Program-made: the position numbers and the translations under genes
Assembly (NCBI RefSeq): GCF_007992715.1
Contig: NZ_BKAU01000006.1
Location: 248,001 to 312,000, forward strand
DNA: 64,000 bases
From: Chitinophaga cymbidii
GTDB lineage: Bacteria; Bacteroidota; Bacteroidia; Chitinophagales; Chitinophagaceae
Direction: 5' to 3'
Notes under the pieces: generated by a model
Seen by the model: the letters and a program-made list of their open reading frames with translations, nothing else
Databases searched by the model: none
What the model was told of the DNA's origin: nothing
Shown here: positions 17,527-26,622 of the stretch, piece by piece
How the letters are laid out: each line of letters starts with the position of its first letter
Position numbering within the stretch: position 1 is the first letter of the stretch

Positions 17527-18653
17527 AAAGATATATAGCTCCTTTTATCATGCTCGCCGCTGTGATGGCCGGCTGTAAAAAAGATGATTATAAGCTGAAC
17601 ACCAACATCATGCCGGTAGAGAAGCTCACGGCGCCGGTAAACGACAAGTTCACCAAGCTGCAACCCGCCACCAGCGCCACGGTGAGCTTCGAATGGGAGC
17701 AGGCGAGGGCGGAAGACGGCTCCCTGGTGCTGTACGAAGTGGTGTTCGACACGGAGAACGGCGACTTCTCGGAGCCTATCGCCAAAGTAGCGTCTGACGG
17801 CGGCGGCATCCAGAACAAGCTGACCTATTCCCACAAAGACCTGAACACCCTCGCGGCGAAAGCCGGCATTCCCGCACTGGGCACCGGCAAGCTGAAATGG
17901 GCCGTCTATGCGTCCAAAGGCTTCAACATCCAGCCTTCAAAAGAAGTACGCACGATTGAAGTGGAAAGGCCGAACGGCTTCGCAGAAATACCGGTAGACG
18001 TATTCCTGACCGGCGACGCCACCGAAGCCGGCGCTGACCTCGCGAACGCGCAGAAAATGAAAGCCCTCACAGCCGGCGTTTTTGAAATTTATACTTCGCT
18101 GAAAGACGGCAAATACAAATTTGTTGACAGGAACACCGGTACCCCCGCTACCTTTTACGCGGATGGCGCGCTGCTGAAAGAAGATGGCGAAAGCACCCAC
18201 AGCGGCGGCACCAAAGTATACCGCCTGCGCCTCGATTTCAACAATGCCACCATGACCGCTACGGAGATCACCGGCATCGGCCTGTGGTTTGCGCCCGACA
18301 ACAAGATCATGTACGATCTCACTTACGAAGGCAACAGCACCTGGTCATTTACCGATAAGGTGATCACCTTCAAACAGGAATCCTGGGGCCGCGATGAACG
18401 CTACAAATTCCGCATGAACGTGAAAAACGCTGAAGGAGTGGATGGTGAAGAATGGGTAGGCAGCTCCAATGCGGACAACAGCCGCCCGACCAGCGCAACA
18501 CCTTTGTCATTCTGGGAACTGAAGCCCATCACGAATAACGATCAGTGGAATTATTGCTACAAGTTCAAGACCGAAGTAGACACCCACGCCTGCGATGTGA
18601 AAGTTTACTTCTGGGCGGACAAGAACTACACACATGAAGTAATCGTAAAATAA
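17523..18653 (+). CDS. SusE/SusF-like outer-membrane glycan-binding lipoprotein (PUL 1)
   Basis: The 376-residue lipoprotein has a signal ending 'AAVMAGC' (Cys about 18). The N-terminal SusE-type Ig-like domain (about 28-120) is recognised by 'KLTAPVNDKFTKLQPATSA' and 'VSFEWEQARA...YEVVFD'. Two or so beta-rich starch-binding-like repeats follow (about 150-376), with Trp-containing segments ('LWFAPDNKIMYDLTYEGNST') that could stack on sugars. Members help hold glycan at the surface and are not catalytic. It sits between susD and the GH76 gene, 7 bases before the latter. Confidence 0.85.
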   Translation: MKRYIAPFIMLAAVMAGCKKDDYKLNTNIMPVEKLTAPVNDKFTKLQPATSATVSFEWEQARAEDGSLVLYEVVFDTENGDFSEPIAKVASDGGGIQNKLTYSHKDLNTLAAKAGIPALGTGKLKWAVYASKGFNIQPSKEVRTIEVERPNGFAEIPVDVFLTGDATEAGADLANAQKMKALTAGVFEIYTSLKDGKYKFVDRNTGTPATFYADGALLKEDGESTHSGGTKVYRLRLDFNNATMTATEITGIGLWFAPDNKIMYDLTYEGNSTWSFTDKVITFKQESWGRDERYKFRMNVKNAEGVDGEEWVGSSNADNSRPTSATPLSFWELKPITNNDQWNYCYKFKTEVDTHACDVKVYFWADKNYTHEVIVK

Positions 18654-18660
18654 TTGCCGT

Positions 18661-19803
18661 ATGAATGGACTATTCAAGAAAGTACTGATTGCGCTGCTGC
18701 CCGTGGTTTCGTTAAGCGCCTGTCTCAAGGAACCGGTGGACGATGGCCCCGGTCCCGGCGCAGGCAAGAAGGCGTATGTGTACAACTGGCCAGCGATCGC
18801 GGATTCCTCCTACGCTTCCCTTATCGCGAATTTCTACAACCAGCCCGGTAAATATTATAACGAGAACAGCGCCGGCAAAACCGATTTCCATTACTGGCGC
18901 AACGCGCATGTGCTGGATGTGCTCGTGGATGCCTATCTCCGGACGGACGACCCGCAGATCAGAACGCGGATGGACGAGCTGCTGGATGGCATGAAAGCGA
19001 AGAACGGCAATACCTATATCAATCATTTTTATGATGATATGGAATGGATGGCGCTGGCATGCCTGCGCGCGTACGAAACCACTAGCGATGTAAAGTTCAA
19101 GACCGTGGCGGAACAGTTGTGGACGGATATTAAAGGAGGATGGGACGACACCTGGGGCGGTGGCATCTACTGGAACAAGAACCGCCAGAACAAGAATACC
19201 CCTGCCAATGCGCCCGCAGCCATCATCGCCGCGCGCATGTACCAGCTGAACCAGGACCCCGCGGACCTCGACTGGGCCAGGAAGATCTACCAGTGGCAGA
19301 AAACCTATCTTGTAGATCCATCCACCGGGCTTGTTTGGGACGGCCTCGATGGTTCTGGCACGAACAGAGACTGGAAGTTTACCTACAACCAGGGCGTTTA
19401 CATCGGCGCGGGCATTGAGCTGTACAAGATCACCGGCGAAAGCGTATACCTGAACGACGCCTTGAAAACCGCCAATAACTCGCTCACCGGCGACATGACG
19501 CAGGGCAATATCATGAAAGACGAAGGCGGCGGAGACGGCGGCCTCTTCAAAGGCATCCTGGTGCGTTACATGATGCTGCTGATCACAGACGGCAGCCTGA
19601 GCAGCACAGACCAGTCCAAATTCGTCAACTTCCTCAAGCTGAACGCCGAAACATTATGGCTGCAAGGCACTTCCCGCCCGCAGATACTTTTCGGCACCAA
19701 ATGGACAGTACCCCTGACCACTACCGATCTTTCCACCCAGCTGAGCGGCGCCATGCTGATAGAAGCCGCGGCAAGGCTCAAGGCGCTGGAACTGATCGAT
19801 TGA
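18661..19803 (+). CDS. GH76 alpha-1,6-mannanase lipoprotein (PUL 1)
   Basis: The 380-residue lipoprotein has a signal ending 'VVSLSAC' (Cys about 21). The body is an (alpha/alpha)6-barrel of GH76 type: the paired catalytic aspartates are seen in 'HFYDDMEWMAL' (Asp125-Asp126), with further family segments 'GGWDDTWGGGIYWN' and 'KFTYNQGVYIGAG'. GH76 enzymes cut the alpha-1,6-mannose backbone of fungal cell-wall mannan. A lipid anchor and the SusCDE context place it at the cell surface, feeding fragments to SusCD. No side-chain mannosidases (GH92, GH125) are in the operon, so they must be encoded elsewhere or the substrate is lightly branched. Confidence 0.9.
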   Translation: MNGLFKKVLIALLPVVSLSACLKEPVDDGPGPGAGKKAYVYNWPAIADSSYASLIANFYNQPGKYYNENSAGKTDFHYWRNAHVLDVLVDAYLRTDDPQIRTRMDELLDGMKAKNGNTYINHFYDDMEWMALACLRAYETTSDVKFKTVAEQLWTDIKGGWDDTWGGGIYWNKNRQNKNTPANAPAAIIAARMYQLNQDPADLDWARKIYQWQKTYLVDPSTGLVWDGLDGSGTNRDWKFTYNQGVYIGAGIELYKITGESVYLNDALKTANNSLTGDMTQGNIMKDEGGGDGGLFKGILVRYMMLLITDGSLSSTDQSKFVNFLKLNAETLWLQGTSRPQILFGTKWTVPLTTTDLSTQLSGAMLIEAAARLKALELID

Positions 19804-19827
19804 CCTATAGCATGTCTTTATTGAAAA

Positions 19828-19861
19828 AAGCGGGTGTATCAAAGTATTGGTACACCCGCTT
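19828..19861. terminator. Terminator at the end of PUL 1
   Basis: An 11-base perfect stem (19828-19838 with 19851-19861) lies 25 bases after the GH76 stop, with A-rich left flank and a short T-run (CATTTT) to the right. Confidence 0.75.
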
Positions 19862-19891
19862 CATTTTGAATCCGAACCCTTAAAAATAATT

Positions 19892-19917
19892 AAAACCCGG
19901 TAGCACTACCGGGTTTT
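19892..19917. terminator. Second hairpin between PUL 1 and the leu operon
   Basis: AAAACCCGGTAG (19892-19903) and CTACCGGGTTTT (19906-19917) form a perfect inverted repeat with flanking A and T runs. It looks like a back-up bidirectional terminator. It is 150 bases before leuC and too far from it to be a clear attenuator. Confidence 0.65.
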
Positions 19918-20067
19918 GAATTTATATCAACTTGATAATCAATTAAATATAGATGGATGACAAAAAATTTCTCCTTTTCTTTTCCATATTAGAAAAAATC
20001 AGATAAAAAAGCAGAATTTATGGATATATTTTAAGAATTTTGCCATTACCTTTTAAATTATGAAAAA

Positions 20068-21477
20068 ATGAGCAAAATACCCACTACATTATTTGACAAA
20101 GTATGGGATTCACACGTGGTCAGGAAAATTGAAGACGGACCTGATGTGTTTTTTATCGACCGGCATTTTATTCACGAAGTGACGAGCCCGGTGGCTTTCC
20201 TTGGATTAGAGAACCGCGGCCTCAAAGTGATGTTTCCCGAAAAAACATTCGCTACGGCCGACCATAATACGCCCACCATCAACCAGCACTTACCCGTGCA
20301 GGACCCGCTTTCCGCCAATCAGCTGAAAGCGCTGGAAACCAACTCCGCCAAATACGGCATTTCCCACTGGGGTCTGGGCAATCCCAAGAATGGTATTGTG
20401 CATGTGGTTGGACCGGAAAACGGTATTACCCTCCCCGGCATGACCATCGTGTGCGGTGATTCGCATACCTCCACCCACGGCGCTTTTGGCGCTATCGCAT
20501 TTGGCATCGGCACCTCCGAAGTGGAAATGGTGCTGTCTTCCCAATGTATCATGCAGCCCAAGCCGAAAAAAATGCGCATCAATGTGAATGGCAAACTGGG
20601 TAAAGGGGTTATGCCGAAAGACGTGGTGCTGTACATCATCTCCCAGTTGACCGCCGCGGGCGCTACCGGCTACTTTGTGGAATTTGCCGGTGAGGTATTC
20701 CGGAACATGAGCATGGAAGGCCGTATGACGGTTTGTAATATGAGTATCGAGATGGGCGCGCGGGGCGGCATGATCGCACCGGATGAAACGACCTTTGACT
20801 ATATCAAAGGCCGGGATAAAGCGCCGAAAGGCGAAGCATGGGATAAAGCCCTCGCTTACTGGAAAACGCTGAAAACCGACGAAGGCGCTCAATTCGACAT
20901 CGAGTATAACTACAACGCGGCCGACATCGAACCGATGATCACCTACGGCACCAACCCCGGCATGGGCATGGGCATTACAAAGCATATCCCTGTTGCGGCC
21001 GAAACAGGCGGCAGCAAGGCCAGCTACGAAAAATCCCTGCAATACATGGGCTTCCACGAAGAAGAGGAAATGCTCGGGAAAAAAGTGGATTATGTATTCA
21101 TCGGCAGCTGCACCAACGGCCGTATTGAAGACTTCCGCGCCTTCGCGTCCATCGTGAAAGGCCGTAAGAAAGCAGATCATGTAACCGCCTGGATCGTACC
21201 CGGCTCGCACATCGTGGAGCAGCAGATCAAAGAAGAAGGCATCCTGGATATTCTTACGGAAGCCGGGTTCCAGCTCCGTCAACCCGGATGCTCCGCCTGC
21301 CTCGCCATGAATGATGACAAGATACCCGCTGGCAAATATGCCGTGAGCACCAGCAACCGCAACTTCGAAGGCCGGCAGGGCCCCGGTTCCCGCACCATGC
21401 TGGCCAGCCCGCTCGTGGCCGCCGCCGCCGCCGTGACAGGTGTGGTGACAGATCCGAGGGTGTTGCTGGCAGACTAG
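20068..21477 (+). CDS. leuC: 3-isopropylmalate dehydratase large subunit
   Basis: This 469-residue aconitase-family protein isomerises 2- to 3-isopropylmalate in leucine synthesis. It carries '[23 protein letters not shown]' and the [4Fe-4S] ligands in 'GSCTNGR' and 'GCSACLAMN'. Length matches bacterial LeuC. It is the first gene of leuC-leuD-synthase-leuB, which share a strand with short gaps. The cytoplasmic holoenzyme needs LeuD, encoded next. The same order occurs in Bacteroides. Confidence 0.97.
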   Translation: MSKIPTTLFDKVWDSHVVRKIEDGPDVFFIDRHFIHEVTSPVAFLGLENRGLKVMFPEKTFATADHNTPTINQHLPVQDPLSANQLKALETNSAKYGISHWGLGNPKNGIVHVVGPENGITLPGMTIVCGDSHTSTHGAFGAIAFGIGTSEVEMVLSSQCIMQPKPKKMRINVNGKLGKGVMPKDVVLYIISQLTAAGATGYFVEFAGEVFRNMSMEGRMTVCNMSIEMGARGGMIAPDETTFDYIKGRDKAPKGEAWDKALAYWKTLKTDEGAQFDIEYNYNAADIEPMITYGTNPGMGMGITKHIPVAAETGGSKASYEKSLQYMGFHEEEEMLGKKVDYVFIGSCTNGRIEDFRAFASIVKGRKKADHVTAWIVPGSHIVEQQIKEEGILDILTEAGFQLRQPGCSACLAMNDDKIPAGKYAVSTSNRNFEGRQGPGSRTMLASPLVAAAAAVTGVVTDPRVLLAD

Positions 21478-21567
21478 GCCGCTGCAAGCCGGATGCCGCC
21501 GTAAAAGGCCACCCCCCGGCTTTGTGATCAGAAACAGAAAAACGTTTAAACAATTCGATTTAAAAAA

Positions 21568-22164
21568 ATGGCTTACGATAAATTCACCATCTTAAAAAGC
21601 TCCGCGGTTCCTATGCCGATCGAGAACGTGGACACCGACCAGATCATCCCCGCCCGCTTCCTGAAAGCAACCGAAAGAAAAGGGTTTGGCGATAACCTGT
21701 TCCGCGACTGGCGGTATAATGCAGACGATACGCCGAAACAGGACTTCGTACTGAACAATCCCATCTACTCCGGCAAGATCCTGGTAGGCGGCAAGAACTT
21801 CGGCAGCGGCAGCAGCCGCGAGCACGCAGCCTGGGCGATCTACGACTACGGCTTCCGTTGCGTGGTGTCCAGCTTCTTCGCGGACATTTTCAAAAATAAC
21901 TCCCTGAACATCGGCATCCTCCCCGTAACGGTCAGCGCCGGTTTCCTGGACAAAATATTCACCGCCATCGAAGCTGATCCCAACACCGAACTGGAAGTAA
22001 ACCTCCCGGAACAAAAGATCACCATCCTCGCCACCGGCGAAAGTGAATCATTCGACATCAACAGCTACAAAAAGCATAACCTGACGAACGGCTTCGACGA
22101 TATCGACTACCTGCAGGCCATGAAAAGCGATATCCAGTCATTCGCAGCAAAGAGTTTATACTAA
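21568..22164 (+). CDS. leuD: 3-isopropylmalate dehydratase small subunit
   Basis: The 198-residue swivelling subunit of isopropylmalate dehydratase shows 'NVDTDQIIPARFL' near the N-terminus and 'GGKNFGSGSSREHAAWAI', the substrate-binding loop. It lies 90 bases after leuC and only 9 bases before the synthase gene. Confidence 0.97.
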   Translation: MAYDKFTILKSSAVPMPIENVDTDQIIPARFLKATERKGFGDNLFRDWRYNADDTPKQDFVLNNPIYSGKILVGGKNFGSGSSREHAAWAIYDYGFRCVVSSFFADIFKNNSLNIGILPVTVSAGFLDKIFTAIEADPNTELEVNLPEQKITILATGESESFDINSYKKHNLTNGFDDIDYLQAMKSDIQSFAAKSLY

Positions 22165-22173
22165 ATTACGATC

Positions 22174-23697
22174 ATGCCAGTTGTCCCGCGTTATGTGGAG
22201 ATCATGGATACCACGCTCCGCGATGGTGAGCAGACCAGCGGCGTTTCTTTTTCTCCCTCTGAAAAATTGACCATTGCACAGCTTTTACTCACGGAAGTGA
22301 AGGTAGACCGCATCGAGATCGCCTCCGCCCGTGTGTCGGAAGGCGAGTTCGCCGCCGTGAAAGCCATTACCAAATGGGCAAAGGCCAATGGCCATCTGAA
22401 CAGGGTGGAGGTGCTGACGTTCGTGGACGGCGACGTGTCCGTACAATGGATGCAGAAAGCAGGCGCCAAAGTGATGAACCTGCTCACCAAAGGTTCCCTC
22501 AACCACCTGACCCACCAGCTCCGCAAAAAGCCCGAGCAGCACTTCGCGGAAGTAGCCGCCGTGATCGCCCTCGCAAAGAAAAAAGGGCTCGAATGCAACG
22601 TATACCTGGAAGACTGGAGCAACGGCATGCGCCATTCCCGCGATTACGTTTTCCAGTACCTCGATTTCCTGCAGCAGCTGCCCGTAAAAAGGATCATGCT
22701 GCCGGATACCCTCGGCGTGCTCGTGCCCTCCGAAGTATACGAATACATCTCCGCCATCGTGCAGCGCTACCCGAAGCTGCACTTCGATTTTCACGCGCAT
22801 AACGATTACGACCTGGGCACCGCCAACGTGCTGGAAGGGATCAAGGCCGGCGCGCACGGCATTCACCTCACCATCAACGGGATGGGCGAAAGGGCCGGCA
22901 ACGCCCCGCTCGCCAGCGCCATCGCCGTGCTGAACGATTTCCTGCCGGAAGTGAAGACCGCCGTGGCGGAAAAGTCGCTGTACAGCGTGAGCAAGCTGGT
23001 GGAAACATTCTCCGGCTTCCGCATTCCCGCCAACAAACCAGTAGTGGGAGAGAACGTGTTCACCCAAACCGCCGGTATTCATGCGGACGGTGATAAAAAG
23101 AACAAGCTCTATTTCAGCGACCTGATGCCCGAGCGCTTCGGCCGCCAGCGGAAATACGCCCTCGGGAAAACGAGCGGCAAAGCCAATATCGAGAACAACC
23201 TCCAGCAGCTCGGCATCCAGCTTTCCGAGCCGGACCTGAAAAAGGTCACCCAGCGGATCATTGAGCTGGGCGACCGCAAGGAAGTGGTAACGCCCGCCGA
23301 TCTACCCTACATCATCTCCGATATTCTGGACAGCAACACCATCGACGAAAAAGTGCGGATCGAAAATTACGTGCTGACGCATTCCAAAAACCTGCAGCCC
23401 TCCGTAACACTGAAGATCTCCATCAACGGCGAATCTTTCGAAGAGCATGCGCAGGGCGACGGCCAGTACGATGCATTCATGAACGCACTGAAAAAAGTCT
23501 ACAAAAAGAGAAAGCAGGAGCTGCCTTCCCTGGTGGATTACGCCGTGCGCATCCCGCCCGGCGGTAAAAGCGACGCGCTCTGTGAAACCGTCATCACCTG
23601 GAGCTATAACGGCCGCGAGTTCAAAACAAGGGGGCTGGACAGCGATCAGACCGTATCGGCGATCAAGGCTACACAAAAAATGTTGAATCTAATCTAA
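22174..23697 (+). CDS. 2-isopropylmalate synthase / (R)-citramalate synthase family enzyme
   Basis: The 507-residue protein has the DRE-TIM metallolyase barrel ('TTLRDGEQTSGV', metal ligands 'HAHND' near 207-211, 'NGMGERAGN') and a C-terminal allosteric LeuA dimer-type domain (about 390-507). It condenses acetyl-CoA with a 2-oxoacid. Bacteroides has a paralogue in the same place (leuC-leuD-this-leuB) as well as a separate canonical leuA. No second leuA is seen here, so it may be the leucine enzyme or a citramalate synthase feeding isoleucine synthesis through LeuCDB. The motif reading cannot settle substrate choice. Confidence 0.85.
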   Translation: MPVVPRYVEIMDTTLRDGEQTSGVSFSPSEKLTIAQLLLTEVKVDRIEIASARVSEGEFAAVKAITKWAKANGHLNRVEVLTFVDGDVSVQWMQKAGAKVMNLLTKGSLNHLTHQLRKKPEQHFAEVAAVIALAKKKGLECNVYLEDWSNGMRHSRDYVFQYLDFLQQLPVKRIMLPDTLGVLVPSEVYEYISAIVQRYPKLHFDFHAHNDYDLGTANVLEGIKAGAHGIHLTINGMGERAGNAPLASAIAVLNDFLPEVKTAVAEKSLYSVSKLVETFSGFRIPANKPVVGENVFTQTAGIHADGDKKNKLYFSDLMPERFGRQRKYALGKTSGKANIENNLQQLGIQLSEPDLKKVTQRIIELGDRKEVVTPADLPYIISDILDSNTIDEKVRIENYVLTHSKNLQPSVTLKISINGESFEEHAQGDGQYDAFMNALKKVYKKRKQELPSLVDYAVRIPPGGKSDALCETVITWSYNGREFKTRGLDSDQTVSAIKATQKMLNLI

Positions 23698-23705
23698 CAT
23701 ACTTT

Positions 23706-24779
23706 ATGGCAAGCAAGCATATTTTAATTGTTCCGGGAGATGGAATAGGACAGGAAGTTACAGCAGTCGGCAAGCAGGTACTGAACAAGATCGCCGCAAA
23801 ATTCGGCCATACTTTTACGTACGATGAAGCACTGATCGGGCACGTTGCAATTGAAGCCACCGGCAACCCGCTGCCGGACGAGTCCCTCAAAAAGATGCGC
23901 AAATCAGATGCCGTGCTTTTCGGCGCGGTAGGCCATCCGAAGTACGACAACGATCCCTCCGCGAAAGTACGCCCGGAGCAGGGTTTGCTGAAAATGCGCA
24001 AGGAGCTGGGACTGTACGCCAATCTCCGCCCCATCAAATTATTCGATGAACTGCTGGACGCTTCCAGCATCCGTCCCGAAATACTGAAAGGCGCGGACAT
24101 CCTTTTCTTCCGTGAGCTGACCGGCGATATTTATTTCGGTGAGAAAGGAAGGAAAAACGACGGCGATACCGCTTATGATATTGCGGAATACAGCCGCTAT
24201 GAAGTAGAGCGCATTGCCCGCAAAGCGTTTGACGCCGCCCGTACCCGCAGAAAAAAGCTCTGCTCGGTAGACAAGGCGAACGTGATCGAAACTTCCCGGC
24301 TCTGGCGCGAAGTGGTGCAGAAAGTAGCGCTGGATTATCCGGATGTGGAAGTGGAACACCAGTTCGTAGACGCCACCGCCATGCTGCTGATCAAAGATCC
24401 GCGCCGTTTCGACGTGGTGGTGACCGCCAATCTCTTCGGCGACATCCTCACCGATGAAGCATCACAGATCGCAGGCTCCATGGGCATGCTGGCATCCGCG
24501 TCCATCGGCGACGGCACCGGCGTATACGAGCCCATCCATGGCTCCGCGCATGACATCACCGGCAAAGGCGTTGCCAACCCGCTTGCATCCATCCTTTCCG
24601 CGGCATTGTTGCTGGATATTTCCTTTGGATTGAAAGCCGAATCCGACGCTGTGATCAGCGCGGTAGACCAGGTGCTGAAAGCAGGCTTCCGGACCAGGGA
24701 CATCGCCAACAGCCAGACGCCGGCGGACAAGATACTGGGCACTGCCGCCATCGGCGAAGAAGTGCTGAAGCGCATCTGA
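23706..24779 (+). CDS. leuB: 3-isopropylmalate dehydrogenase
   Basis: The 357-residue NAD-dependent oxidative decarboxylase has 'GDGIGQEV' at the N-terminus, 'LRPIKLF', 'RELTGDIYFGEKG', the catalytic Tyr region 'YSRYEVERIARKAFDAA', 'DKANVIETSRLWREV' and NAD-binding 'EPIHGSAHDITGKGVANP'. It performs the third leucine step and, with citramalate-derived substrate, a parallel isoleucine step. It lies 8 bases after the synthase gene and closes the operon. Confidence 0.97.
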   Translation: MASKHILIVPGDGIGQEVTAVGKQVLNKIAAKFGHTFTYDEALIGHVAIEATGNPLPDESLKKMRKSDAVLFGAVGHPKYDNDPSAKVRPEQGLLKMRKELGLYANLRPIKLFDELLDASSIRPEILKGADILFFRELTGDIYFGEKGRKNDGDTAYDIAEYSRYEVERIARKAFDAARTRRKKLCSVDKANVIETSRLWREVVQKVALDYPDVEVEHQFVDATAMLLIKDPRRFDVVVTANLFGDILTDEASQIAGSMGMLASASIGDGTGVYEPIHGSAHDITGKGVANPLASILSAALLLDISFGLKAESDAVISAVDQVLKAGFRTRDIANSQTPADKILGTAAIGEEVLKRI

Positions 24780-24792
24780 TCCAGGTGAAAAG

Positions 24793-24821
24793 TTGCCTGT
24801 ACGGTTTTTTTCTTTAATTTG
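24793..24821 (+). promoter_or_regulatory. Bacteroidota-type promoter TTG-N18-TTAATTTG
   Basis: A TTG (24793-24795) and a TTAATTTG (24814-24821, one mismatch to TAnnTTTG) are 18 bases apart, 18 bases before the cyclase ATG. The leader also contains a weak Shine-Dalgarno-like AAGGAG. Confidence 0.45.
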
Positions 24822-24838
24822 AAGGAGAAGCGCATCGC

Positions 24839-25867
24839 ATGAACAGGAGAACTGTTTACAAGTTCAGGCAACTTTTCATCATTACAGCCGCCTGGCTGGT
24901 AATAGGTTTTCTCATTGCCGTGTACGAGCACTTCGTGCTGTTTACCAATAATTCGGCCGGGCCAGCTCCCGGCTATTCTTTTTTAACATCGGTGCTCATG
25001 AACATGGGCGCCGGTTTCATCGGTGCCATGGTGGGCGGCAGTGCGCTTGTTTTTTACGTGAACGTGCGGTACCGGGACAAATCATACGGCCATACCGTGA
25101 TCTTTGTCACCCTGTTTTTCCTGTTCGTAGTGCTGCTGGTGAATATCGTGATGCGGATCTTCATCGAAAAACCGGATTCTTACCGCGTGCTGAAGAACGG
25201 CCTCGTCTGGGGCATTGTGGTAGCCGTTACCCAGCTGTTCCTGCAGATCAACAGCAAATTCGGACAGGGCGTTTTCTGGAACTTCCTCCGCGGCAAATAC
25301 AATACGCCGAAAGAAGAAAGCCGGATATTCATGTTCCTCGATCTGAACTCTTCCACCACCATCGCCGAACGGCTGGGCGATAAAAAATATCACGCTTTCC
25401 TGAAAGACCTTTTCTCCGATATCACCAATCCCATCCTCGATAACAAAGGCGAGATATATCAATACGTGGGTGATGAAGTGATCATTGCCTGGAAATATGA
25501 AAATGGTATCGACAACCTGAAATGCATCCAGTGCTTCTTCGATATCAAGGAACACCTGCAGCGGCTGAACGATAAATACCTCCGGCAATACGATCTCACG
25601 CCTGCCTTCAAAGCCGGCATCCACTGCGGAAAAGTAGTAGCGGGCGAAGTGGGCATCATCAAACGGGACATTACCTATTCCGGCGATGTGCTGAACACTA
25701 CTTCCCGCATTCAGGGCATGTGCAGGGAATTCAATGCGGAGGTGATCGTTTCGGCGGACCTGGCCGCGGAATTGCAGCTCACGGGGCGTTACGCCGTGCA
25801 GGCGCTTGGCGCCATCCGTTTAAAGGGTAAAGAGAAAGAAATGCAACTTATTGCTTTGTCCAGGTAG
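24839..25867 (+). CDS. Membrane-anchored class III adenylate/guanylate cyclase
   Basis: The 342-residue protein has an N-terminal membrane region with about four hydrophobic helices (about 13-31, 47-72, 82-105, 113-133) and a C-terminal cytoplasmic cyclase domain (about 155-340). The domain shows the metal-binding aspartates in 'FLDLNSST' and 'QYVGDEVI' and the transition-state Asn/Arg in 'GDVLNTTSRIQ'. It is thus probably active, making cAMP or possibly cGMP in response to a membrane signal. It lies 59 bases after leuB with its own likely promoter. No cyclic-nucleotide-binding gene is next to it. Confidence 0.85.
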   Translation: MNRRTVYKFRQLFIITAAWLVIGFLIAVYEHFVLFTNNSAGPAPGYSFLTSVLMNMGAGFIGAMVGGSALVFYVNVRYRDKSYGHTVIFVTLFFLFVVLLVNIVMRIFIEKPDSYRVLKNGLVWGIVVAVTQLFLQINSKFGQGVFWNFLRGKYNTPKEESRIFMFLDLNSSTTIAERLGDKKYHAFLKDLFSDITNPILDNKGEIYQYVGDEVIIAWKYENGIDNLKCIQCFFDIKEHLQRLNDKYLRQYDLTPAFKAGIHCGKVVAGEVGIIKRDITYSGDVLNTTSRIQGMCREFNAEVIVSADLAAELQLTGRYAVQALGAIRLKGKEKEMQLIALSR

Positions 25868-25871
25868 CCAA

Positions 25872-26456
25872 TTATTTGCGCAAATTGGAATGAAAGGGGA
25901 GATAGGCTTTGGTGGGATCGGTACCGGCAGGATGAACGATGATGCCCGTGCATTGCTGGTCCCGGTTGATCTCGAACGAAATGCCCGCCCGGGTAACGTA
26001 CAGCGCAAAGGTGTCTTTTCCCTCTGAATATTCTCCCAGCCGCGCCACCGGCATTTGCAGCTCGATGTCATCGAGCGTAACGCCAACGCCTATATTTTTA
26101 TCGGTCAGGTAGCCGGGTAAAGTGCTGCGTATCTGCAGGATGCGGGCCGTATCGTCCACACCCATGTTACGTTCCGTATAGATGGCCGTCAGGTCGTCCC
26201 CGTTGTTCCATATCACGGTGGCTTTTCCCATCGCCGCATCTCCGCCGGACGGTGTACCCATCAGTTTAATGACCGGCGCCGCATCCATGCCCAGTTTGAT
26301 GTTGCCGATAGATTTGCCCGGCACGATCAGGCTGTCCGCACTCACCACCCTCGGCGCTCCTTTCGGAACGGAATCCGGCTTTTTATCATTCCTTTGTGAG
26401 GCGGACTGGCAGGCGAAGAGGAAAGTGGTCAAGCAAAATAGGATCAACTGTTTCAT
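25872..26456 (-). CDS. Lipoprotein of unknown function with BamE/SmpA-like repeats
   Basis: The start is placed at 26456, where a lipoprotein signal begins (MKQLILFCLTTFLFACQ, Cys about 16); the longer frame from 26594 adds residues without sense. The 194-residue product has a segment 'GNIKLGMDAAPVIKLMGTP' resembling the 'I-x-LGM-x-x-x-V-x-x-x-LG-x-P' motif of small BamE/OmlA-like folds, and a second weaker copy around 'NIGVGVTLDDIELQMP'. Function is unknown. It converges on the cyclase with a 4-base gap and is divergent from the permease gene. Confidence 0.65.
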   Translation of the reverse strand: MKQLILFCLTTFLFACQSASQRNDKKPDSVPKGAPRVVSADSLIVPGKSIGNIKLGMDAAPVIKLMGTPSGGDAAMGKATVIWNNGDDLTAIYTERNMGVDDTARILQIRSTLPGYLTDKNIGVGVTLDDIELQMPVARLGEYSEGKDTFALYVTRAGISFEINRDQQCTGIIVHPAGTDPTKAYLPFHSNLRK

Positions 26457-26622
26457 GCGCGATTTGCGGCAATAACCCTGCCAGTGCCCGCAATTGAACG
26501 ACAGCTGTATTAAAAGCGGACAGTTGCGGTAATTATCCAACCGTAATTTCCTCATTTTCAGTCCGTAGGAATATGGCACCCTGTTTGATCCCACGCCCGC
26601 AACGCTTAAATCCGATGTACAT

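Noticed and set aside
19953-20006. A 17-codon ORF rich in Leu/Ile (MDDKKFLLFFSILEKIR) in the leader of leuC, as a possible leucine attenuator peptide.
   Set aside because: No terminator/antiterminator hairpin lies between it and leuC; the only strong hairpins are upstream of the ORF. The region is AT-rich, so Leu/Ile/Phe/Lys codons are expected by chance.
20290-21282. A 330-codon minus-strand ORF opposite leuC.
   Set aside because: Shadow of the well-recognised leuC frame; His/Phe/Val-rich sequence with no motif.
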